This document shows, one piece after another, positions 56,701-64,000 of a DNA stretch of 64,000 bases. Source of the DNA: Gloeopeniophorella convolvens (taxonomy: Eukaryota; Basidiomycota; Agaricomycetes; Russulales); assembly GCA_022496205.1 (NCBI GenBank), contig WTXD01000004.1:124001-188000 (forward strand), read 5' to 3'. Each line of letters opens with the position of its first letter. Positions within the stretch are counted from its first letter, which is position 1. The notes beneath the pieces were generated by a model that was not told where the DNA came from, did no database searches, and saw only the letters and a list, made by a program, of their open reading frames with translations. The position numbers were made by a program, and so were the translations under genes.

Positions 56701-59266
56701 TGTACAGTGAGTCCAAAAAGTTGACAGGTTCCGGACTCTCTGGTGGAAGTTGGAGGAGCTGATCGGCACGCTCACGTGGAGTCCGTCCAGCTGGGCCAAA
56801 TTGAACGTAGTCGCAAGCGACAGCTGCCCATTGGAAAGAGTTCCCAGCCTTCTCAGCAAGTTCAGCTCCGCACTGCTCGAGGAGGTCTGGCTTCTTGTGG
56901 AGCTGGTGGCGGACGAAAATGTGGATATCCTCAACCGTTCTTATAGATAACTTTGGGTCGTCCATATACAGGATTTGCGTAACTAATGGCGAGTCCAGAG
57001 GGTCGAAGGCATCCTGGATGTCCTTCTCCGGCCGTGAGGTGATAAGGACGCGGAAAGTATCCGGGAGCTTGGAGATATGACTAGCCAGGAAGGTGTGCAA
57101 CCCGTTCACACCGGATGCGTCGCCGGATTCATCCAGTGCGTCGACTATGATGAAGATGGGACCGATCAGGGGGGACTCTTGAAGTGGACGAAGTAGCAGA
57201 GACTCGAATGGGGTGGTGTGGTCGCGCGTGCCGGAAGCAAGAGACGCATCCTTGCTGATGATCTTCGCGAGGGACGCTTTGAACGTTGGGTACCGATCCG
57301 CGAGGTTGCGTGCGATCCCAGAGAAGAGGGCATGAGCAGCGCGATGAGACTGCTCCGACTTCTCTGTGCGTGAAAAAACGAATGACGACGCGAGACGATG
57401 CGTCTCCTCGAATCGGCACGCCAATTCATTCGCGATCGAAGACTTTCCTGTCCCTGCTTGTCCGAAGAGCACGAGTGCGCGTGGAGATTCGGGATTGTTT
57501 ACCCAGTTGGTGATGTGGTCCAGAAATGCTACGCGAGTCCCTAGGATGCACGTCTTGTCCTTGCTGTGTCGTGCTCCCTCTGGGAACGGGATGTTTGCCA
57601 GCTTCATGTCCAGACCTACGAAAATTGATTGTATCAGCCAATGATTCACAGCGACTGAGCTACTGGGATGATGCGTACCGATGTCAGCGACGCTACCCGC
57701 CAACCCCTCGAGCCTGCCTGAGAGCGCGGCCACATCGTCTGAGAGTGCAGCCACAGACATCTGAGTGCTGATAGCCGCGTGGTCCAGGAAGTCACCCCGG
57801 AGCTTAGTGAGCATCTCGCTATAGTGCTTGACTTGGTCACTGGCGTCGCTACCGATATTCTCCACAAGTCGCTTCCCTTCAGACGATGCACTCGCATTAG
57901 ATGCGGGATCGGGGTGGAGAGAAGATTCAGACTGACGAAATGTCGTGCCCTTCGCATAATTCTGGATCAGATCCCCACACGCGCCTACGTGACGTAGCAT
58001 TTCCTTCAAGATTTTGACCTGAGAACTTCCCGGAAGGAGGTTCTCCAACTCTTTTGCTTGCTTCGCAAGGTCGAACGCATCGCGGATGGCGATCAGCAAG
58101 GCTTTGAAGCTGTCGTCACGTTCAACTTGAGCGATGAGCGTCTGATGCCGCATTGCGGGATCAATCGAACAGCTCAAAGGCACCGGAGGTCGGACTGCAT
58201 ACCTTTGGGATGCATGAGAGGATGCTCCACGCCATCTTCGCCCAAGGATGAATCTAGACGAATACCTCTGGTTCAGCACTGGGAATCGAACCAATGAAAC
58301 GAGGGCGCTACCTCTGCAATCTTATCCACCACATCTACGACCAATTTGACGTTCCCGAGAGCAACTTTCCAAGTATCATAGAGGTCAGCGACCTTCTCAA
58401 GTTGGTCCGGTGCTTCGTCTACGGCATTCAGCAGCTCCAGCGGGAGACCCTGGGCACCCCCTAGGCCGGTGGCCGCTTTCTCGGCTCGTACCAGACTTCT
58501 GTCCGCGACTTGCAATGGGTCTGCTGGGTCGGGACCATCCGACGAGGTACTCGGTCCGGCAGGCAGATCGGCGCTTCCCAATACGCTAGGCGCCCATAGG
58601 GCCTCAGGAGAGCTGATGACTACAGATGTCGCATGCTGAGATGCTTCCGGGAGAGCCATAGAGAGCACCAGTGTTGTTTTGAGTGTCGGGTCAAACGAAA
58701 TATCGAACTCTGTGCGTGAGGTGAGCACGCCGCCGAGTCAACAAGATTACCAAGGACGCACCTTGGAAAGGAGATGAGCGAATCGACTCGAATGGTATCG
58801 CCAGCAGTCCTATGTGGACGTCCCTCAGCCGTGTTCGCTGCGCAAACACGCGCATAATAAGACGGGAAGAGGGCTTCACAGTCCTGCAAACGTGTGTTTA
58901 GATCAAAGCGGGGGCGAGAGGATGGCATGTCGCACAAGCCAGAGAGAATCTCGTCCCATTGCACCGATTGCCCCCTACTTCGGATAGCCGACGTCCTCTC
59001 GACTCTCAATCCATCAGTCGCGGTGACATAGTACTTCCGCTCTTCCTTTCGATACAGTGTTTTCAGGTGAGGCACGCCATCTACTCGAACGACTGACGCA
59101 AGGCAATGTTTGAGCGTCATGAGTACAGAAAAATGCGTTTACGACGTACCGGTCAATGTGGGGTGAACTGGGCTTTGTTGCTGCTGGGAGGGATCGAGGA
59201 CTTGCTCGTGAACTTGCTCTCCCTCACTTGGTGGGACGCTCCTGGGAAGCCTTGTGAGTCAGACAT
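53752..59266 (-). CDS. NACHT-WD40 STAND (NLR-like) protein with N-terminal C2-like domain
   Basis: About 1,600 residues in ten or more exons. It starts MSDSQGFPGASHQ at 59,266; spliced exons then give HPTLTVVRVDGVPHLKTLYR, QWDEILSGLTVKPSSRL, RTRLRDVHIGLLAIPF and EFDISFDPTLKTTLVL, a C2-like beta domain. A helical region follows (DKIAEIHPWAKMAWSIL, IAQVERDDSFKALLIAIRDA). The NACHT NTPase has Walker A LVLFGQAGTGKSSIANEL (57,441-57,463), Walker B IFIIVDALDES (about 57,127-57,160) and RVLITSRPE, then a winged-helix-type region LPIIPLHASFREFLTDP. Thirteen WD40 repeats occupy 54,118-55,770. A GTAAGT intron joins the repeats to a C-terminal unit, DDEGWICGENGELLMWIP and LDLSRFAHGRNW, ending at 53,752. 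STAND proteins are nucleotide-driven switches; in filamentous fungi some control non-self recognition and cell death. That role is only inferred here. Confidence 0.85.
54118..55770 (-). repeat. tandem 129-bp (43-residue) WD40 repeat array
   Basis: Thirteen units of the form GHTxxVxSVAFSPDGxHIAS then GSxDxTIRVWDAETG. The unit is 129 bp and regular. Most units differ at only a few positions, at DNA level as well. A 125-base stretch at 54,487-54,611 is identical to 55,519-55,643, exactly eight units (1,032 bp) away. High DNA identity shows recent unit duplication or gene conversion, as seen in fungal HNWD-type genes. Confidence 0.9.
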
Positions 59267-59942
59267 TTCCGACCGCAGCTACAGCAAACACTATGACAAG
59301 GGATCCTTGTACTCACGGAGTCGACATTCTGTGCTTGCTGCTTCAGAGTTGAACACCTACGGGACGTGACACGCCGGAGAGGAGGTTGGAATAGGGCAGA
59401 AGAACTCGAAGGATGGAGTGGAGAGGACAATGTGCCGGATCTGGTTACTGGGCGTCCTATGAACACGTTTCAGCAGCGTGAGTGATGTCGAACGTCACAT
59501 GGAACAAGGCCATCAGAGTCGGCGATAGACCGCTCGGCGGTCCCGTACACCAAATTGTGCGTCGAGCTCTCGGAGGTGGGTAAAAGTGCTCGAAATTCGC
59601 TGAGCACCGCTAGCATGAGTGGCAGTGGTTCTACGCTGCCAGTCGATAAGTCAGTTGTAGTCGCAACGATCGATCGATCCGCGGCGACAACGCAGAAAAC
59701 CGTCGGAGACGCCCGCCACGGTGTCACCTGATCGCGTCGCTAGCAACTCACGCCCCCGAGCCTCCGGACGCAGTGGTACCGTTACTTACTGCGACGGAGT
59801 ACAGTTATTGCGAATGGAACCCTCGCGCACCAACGAGGCAAATTACAGCGTTTCTTGGGGATGTCTCAGAATTCTGGCCGATGACCGTACAAACACCGCC
59901 CTCCCCCATCGTACAACCGCGCCTACTTCAACCACCACATCG
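59267..59942. other. intergenic, promoter side of the STAND gene
   Basis: An 85-codon minus-strand frame at 59,470-59,727 lacks any recognisable motif. The STAND gene promoter and the 3' UTR of the deubiquitinase must lie here. Confidence 0.5.
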
Positions 59943-62799
59943 TCACTCCAGCACGCGCTCAAACACATACAAATACGCGAGCCCCTTGAGCACCCGCACG
60001 CTCTCCGCATCGGCCCGCACGACCTTCTCGTCATTGAACAGCACCCACCCGTGCGCGTCCGTGCGCACGTGGGCGACGTAGTGCCCAGAGTGCACGGACG
60101 GGCCCTTGTGCGACACGAACGCGCGCAGGCGGAAGCGCGCAGGCAGCGCCGCCGACCCCGGCACCGCGGACCCTGCCTTCTCCACGGCAGCGGCGGCCGG
60201 GGCGTCCTCAGCGCCCGTGTCGTCTGGGTGCGAGAAGAGCCACTCGATTGCGCGCTCGGGGTCGCCGCCCTGCAGGAGTCAAACGCGAAGGGTCAGATGC
60301 GGGCGGGGCGGGGCAGTGGAGTAAGCAGGCGCCGCACCGTCTCGCGCAGGGCTTTTCCTGCCTGCGCGCGCGAGAAGCCCATGTCGGCCAGCAGCGCGAC
60401 CTGCTCCTCGCTCGCGGGCACGTTCGAGGCGCCCGCAGCCGGCGCGTCGATATCTGCGCACCGCGCATCAGCAAACCAGTGTGCACCACAATGGCCGCGC
60501 GGGGCGCACCAGGGTCGTCCATGTGCGTCAGCAGCCACTCCATCGCAGCCTCGGCGCCCTGGCCCGACGTAGCGCGCAACGCGCGCTCGCACCGCGCGCG
60601 CGGGAACCCCATGCCCTCGAGCTGCGCGAGCGCGTCCGCGTCCACGGGCGGCTCCGCTGCCACGGGCGGGGCGTCGTCCTCGGGGAGCGCGTCCTCGCCG
60701 GGCTGCGGGCCGTGCCCGAGGTAGGCGTCGAGGGTGAGCGTGTCGTCGTCTGGCAGGACGAGCGGGATGTCTGCGGTGGGTCAGTTCAGTGTTAGAGGGC
60801 AGGGAGAGCAGGGGATGGCGGACCGAGCTTGGTGGGCACCCAGTTCACGAGCTGGAATTTTTTAGCGTGTAGCACGAGCGTCTCGGGGAACGTCGCGAAG
60901 CGCGTCTGGCTGTGTATATGTGCGGCGGTCAGCAGGGGCGCAATGAGCGCGGGGGAGTAAGGCGCGGCGCACCGGGTAGCAGAGACGTCGCGCGCACAGC
61001 GCGAGCAGCGGTACTCGAGCGCCTCGGGCGCCGTAGCGAGCGCAAGGCACTCCTCGAGCGCGACGGGCGCATAGCGCGTGCGGCCCTCCGCGTCTGCGGC
61101 CTCCTCGCGCGCGGGAACAGGCACGCCGAACGCGTCATGCGCGTCGACGCGGTAGCGCACGCCGCCGCACGCGGTGCACTGCAAGCGCTGCTCGAGCGCA
61201 AACCCGAACGTCTCCTCCGCGCCCGGGTCCTGCGGGTGCGCGCGCGCGTAGCGCCGGAGAGACGTGACGAGGTGCGCGAGGAACTCCTCGGCGTCTTGCT
61301 GGCGCATGGTCGCGAACTCGGCGTGCCCGCGCCCGACGAGCGCCTTGAACGACGCGGGGCGCACGCCCGCCTGGACGGCGCCGGGCGTAGGGGGGCGCGC
61401 GTAGCGGCCCGAGAGCAGCCCGTCGGCGAGCTTGTGCAGCTGGCACGCGAGGCACGCCGCGGGGAGGGGCTCGGCGCACGCGGCCCAGTGCTGTGGCGCG
61501 CGCGGGGCGCCCCAGCGCGCCTGGAAGCGCGGCAGCGCAAAGAGGACCTGCAGCACCGAGGCCATGTAGCAGCTGCACGCGGCGGGTGAGCGCAGCCCGC
61601 ACGCAGGAAAGGCGCGGGGGACGCACCTGTTGCCGAGGTTCTGCAGGCCTGTGAGGCCGGGGCCGGACACGGGCTCGAGCGCGTTGCCCGACTCGTCGGT
61701 GAGCGAAAAGTCGTAGTTCAAGTTGTGCTCGATCTGCAGCTCGGTCGTGGACCGCTCGGTCTTTTTCTGCGCCGCGACGTTGATGCCGAACGCCGCGAGG
61801 TGCGCGGCGAGCTCCGGGTCGACCTTCGAGTCGTCGCACGCGTAGCAGTGGATGTCTGCGGGCGTGAGCCAACATCTATGCGCGCGGGGGCGGGGCATGC
61901 GCACCGGCGGCGCCCTCGGGCGTGATGGTGCCGAGCTTGACGCACACGGGGTGTCCGCTCGCCTCAAAGTGCGCGAGCGCGTGGCCGTTGCCGCCGGCGC
62001 CGGTGTACAGCTTGCGCCCGCAGCCCAGCGCGCCGCACGCGAGGCACAACCACAGGTTCTCCTTGAGCTCGCACTGCGCGCAGCTCGCGAGGCCTGCACA
62101 CACACACACACGTCAGCGCGCGGCCACAGAGGAAGGGGAGGGGGAGGCGCGCACCGGAGGCGGGGATGGGCCCCGCGGCGTGCTGCGCGAGCGTGAGGGT
62201 GTGCTCGCACGGGAGCAGCTCCTCCTCCCACGCCTGCACCTCGGCCCGGCGCGCGCTGGTGGGCGCGCGCATGAGCGCGTCGACGAGCGCGCGCGCGGCG
62301 GGGACGGCGTCGGCCGGCGCAAAGGCGCCGGAGCGCCAGTCGCGCAGCGCGAGGGCGTGCGTGTACGCGTCCTCCTCGCGCTCGGCGGCGATCGCGAGCT
62401 TCGTCATTTTGGCGGGGGGCTCGGCGTCCTCGGACTGGGTGCGCGGGGGTGAGTGGGACGAGGGAAGCGGGGAGGGGGGTGGGGACGCACGCGCGGGGGC
62501 TTGGGGCGCGGGCGGCGCTGGATGTTGAGCGTGAGCGCGTGGCCGGTCTTTTCGTAGTGGGTGCGGGCGTGGTGGCGGGCGTCGGAGAGGCAGCCGCCGT
62601 TGAAGCAGGCGAGGCAGACGTCGATGCCGCGGGGGTCGTCCTGGCGCGGTCGGTCGGTCAGCGCGTGAGTGTGGCGCTGGCTGAGCGCTGAGGTGCGCAC
62701 CTGGTTGTCGAAGCACTGCGTGCACTCTTCTCTGTGGACTGACTGTGCGACCGTTGGCGGTTTGAGGAGGGCGAGGGCGGCAGAGTCTATTGTCGCCAT
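59943..62799 (-). CDS. UBP14: ubiquitin carboxyl-terminal hydrolase 14 / isopeptidase T (USP5/UBP14-like)
   Basis: About 800 residues. It starts [19 protein letters not shown]; then a first zinc-finger UBP-type domain ([30 protein letters not shown]) and a second one ([50 protein letters not shown]). The catalytic cysteine box is [19 protein letters not shown], and [12 protein letters not shown] is the QQD box. Two UBA domains follow ([18 protein letters not shown] and [18 protein letters not shown]). The histidine box is [16 protein letters not shown] with [12 protein letters not shown]14 cleaves unanchored polyubiquitin chains, recycling ubiquitin for the proteasome. Introns separate the UBA repeats and the cysteine box; one contains a (CA)n tract. 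The coding DNA is very GC-rich. It is divergent from SSZ1 with 186 bases between the starts. The methionine at 62,799 is chosen; one three codons earlier is possible. Confidence 0.92.
62097..62111. repeat. (CA)n microsatellite in an intron of UBP14
   Basis: Seven to eight CA units lie next to the start of the exon coding for the second zinc finger, on the intron side. On the sense strand this is a GT repeat. Confidence 0.7.
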
Positions 62800-62985
62800 C
62801 GCGGTCAAGTGTAGCTGTAGGTGCTAGTGCAAGTGTTAGAGTGAGTGTGAGTGAGTGGATGCGATGATAGATCACGGCCGGCGATGGTCCCCATTAGGAA
62901 GGAACACCGCCGGGGCAAATTTGGTCTCCTCCTCGCAACGTTCCTCCTCTTGACTTGAACCCACTCGCACTCGCAACTCGCAACG
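62800..62985. promoter_or_regulatory. short bidirectional promoter, UBP14 / SSZ1
   Basis: Only 186 bases separate the two divergent start codons, so both promoters and both 5' UTRs must fit within it. The SSZ1 side is pyrimidine-rich with repeated ACTCGCA motifs just before the ATG. The UBP14 side has an imperfect AGTGTGAGTGAG repeat. No clear TATA box is seen. Confidence 0.7.
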
Positions 62986-64000
62986 ATGCCCGTCGACGTT
63001 CCCAACGGCTCTGCCGACGCACCCATCGAGGTCGCCCCGCAGACCGTCATCGGCATCAACCTTGGCAACGCCTTTGCCTCCATCGCCGTCCTCAACAAGG
63101 CACGTCGTCTCCTCGCCGCCCGCTTATCGCTGCGCTCCTGACGCCCGTGCAGGAGGGCCAGGCAGAGTGCATCGCGAATGAGGACGGCGAGCGCCAGATC
63201 GCGTGTGCGATCTCCTTCCACGGCGAGGAAACGGTGCGTGCCGAGCGACGGCGTCGCCGTCCCGTCTGCGCTCACGCGCCGCGCAGTACATCGGCAACGA
63301 GGCCAGGCATCACTTTGTAAAAAACAGCGCAAACACCATCACCGGCTTCCGCAACCTCCTCGGCAAAAAGTGCGCGCCCCCTCGCCCGACCCGTGCGCGG
63401 CGCTAACCCCCCGCCCAGGTTCTCCGAGATCCCAAAAGACCAGCCGACGAGCTCGGCGCCGGTCATCCAGCACCCCGAGCAGCCCGACACGCCCGCCTAC
63501 CGCGTGCAGGTCCTCGCGCCCGCGCCCACGCCGCTCGCGTCGCCGCCCGCCTCGGCGCTCACCACCAAGACCAACACGCCCGCGGCGTCCGCCGTCGCGA
63601 CGCCGCGCTCCGAGCCGACGCCCGCCGAGCGCATCCTCACCCCCGCCGACGCGACGACGCTCTTCCTGCGCGCGCTGCTCGCGTCCGCCGAGGCCTTCCT
63701 CGGGCGCCCCGTCGACGGCGCGGTGCTCACCGCGCCCGCGTGGTTCGCGCCGGCGCAGCTGGCCGCGCTGCAGGCCGCCGCCGAGGCGGCGGGCATCCGC
63801 GTGCTGCAGCTGCTCGAGGACGCGGGCGCCGCGTCGCTGTGCGCGCAGACGGCGGCGGGCGCTGCGGACGCGGCGGGCGTCGCGGCGGACCGCACGCAGC
63901 TCGTGGTCGACCTGGGCGCGTCGTCGCTCGCGCTCGCGCTGCTGTCCGTGCGGCAGGGCCTCGTGCACCACCTCGCGCCGCCCGCGCACCACACGGACGT
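62986..64000 (+). CDS. SSZ1: Hsp70-like chaperone SSZ1 (ribosome-associated complex), cut by window edge
   Basis: The first part of an atypical Hsp70. It starts MPVDVPNGSADAPIEVAP, and then QTVIGINLGNAFASIAVLNK is the first phosphate loop with GINLGN in place of the canonical GIDLGT. After introns come ANEDGERQIACAISFHGEE, YIGNEARHHFVKNSANTI, TGFRNLLGKKFSEIPKD, then a Pro/Ala/Thr-rich stretch, AERILTPADATTLFLRALL, AVLTAPAWFAPAQLAALQ, AAGIRVLQLLEDAGAASL and LVVDLGASSLALALL. SSZ1 pairs with the J-protein zuotin in the RAC complex, which sits at the ribosome exit tunnel and stimulates Ssb Hsp70. The divergent nucleotide-loop residues fit SSZ1, which does not need ATP hydrolysis. The first intron has a GC donor. 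The C-terminal part lies beyond position 64,000. Confidence 0.9.
63100..63152 (+). other. GC-AG intron in SSZ1
   Basis: The exon ends VLNK at AAG, the intron begins GCACGT and ends CCGTGCAG, and the next exon begins EGQAEC. No GT donor near the site keeps the frame. Apart from the C in place of T, the donor matches the common GTACGT consensus. Confidence 0.75.

Noticed and set aside
58235..58290. tRNA-like T-arm string GGTTCGATTCCCAG on the minus strand
   Set aside because: No matching acceptor, D or anticodon stems around it; it lies in an intron of the STAND gene.
60912..61589. 225-codon plus-strand frame
   Set aside because: It lies antisense to the catalytic part of the deubiquitinase and is a by-product of its very GC-rich codons.
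63339..63992. 217-codon minus-strand frame rich in Arg and Gly
   Set aside because: Antisense shadow of the SSZ1 exon; the composition is typical of reversed GC-rich coding DNA.
1..64000. CRISPR arrays, insertion sequences, intact transposon genes, rRNA or tRNA genes
   Set aside because: Looked for and not seen: no spaced repeats, transposase, integrase or reverse transcriptase motifs, and no complete cloverleaf.

Overview
The window looks like nuclear DNA of a mushroom-forming basidiomycete (Agaricomycetes). Coding regions are split by many short GT-AG introns of roughly 30-90 bases. The gene families fit that group: F-box expansions, a CYP63-like P450, a NACHT-WD40 STAND protein, and paired uncharacterised seven-helix membrane proteins. 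No bacterial, organellar, tRNA, rRNA or CRISPR feature was found. Species cannot be named from the sequence. All gene models were spliced by eye, so outer limits are firmer than some internal exon edges.

Left part (1-13,050): the 3'-truncated end of an F-box gene, then three paralogous NAD(P)-binding Rossmann (NmrA-like SDR) genes at 1,354-2,662, 7,098-8,415 and 8,981-10,247, all on the minus strand with the same intron positions. Between the first and second lie an F-box/LRR-like gene and a NAT9-type acetyltransferase. An F-box/RCC1 protein resembling yeast Saf1 closes this part.

Middle-left (14,100-27,200): a CYP63-like P450, a doubtful DUF6534-like remnant, two tandem F-box paralogues related to the one at the left edge, and a second P450. 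That P450 carries two apparent one-base frameshifts and a 10-base microexon.

Middle (27,200-44,200): gene-poor. It holds two paralogous seven-helix membrane proteins on opposite strands, a flavin-dependent monooxygenase with an N-terminal NTF2-like domain, and an auxin-efflux-carrier (AEC) family transporter.

Right-middle (44,200-59,300): two intact F-box genes, two decayed F-box copies (one with a frameshift plus a nonsense codon), and a large C2-NACHT-WD40 STAND gene with 13 near-identical WD repeats and a degenerate 14th blade.

Right edge (59,900-64,000): conserved, very GC-rich housekeeping genes. A UBP14/USP5-type deubiquitinase and the Hsp70-like ribosome-associated chaperone SSZ1 diverge from a 186-base shared promoter. 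SSZ1 runs off the window.

The themes are ubiquitin-linked functions (nine F-box loci plus a deubiquitinase), oxidative metabolism (two P450s, one FMO, three SDRs) and rapid birth and death of accessory families. The nearest thing to an unusual system is the C2-NACHT-WD40 gene, whose repeats show recent sequence exchange.
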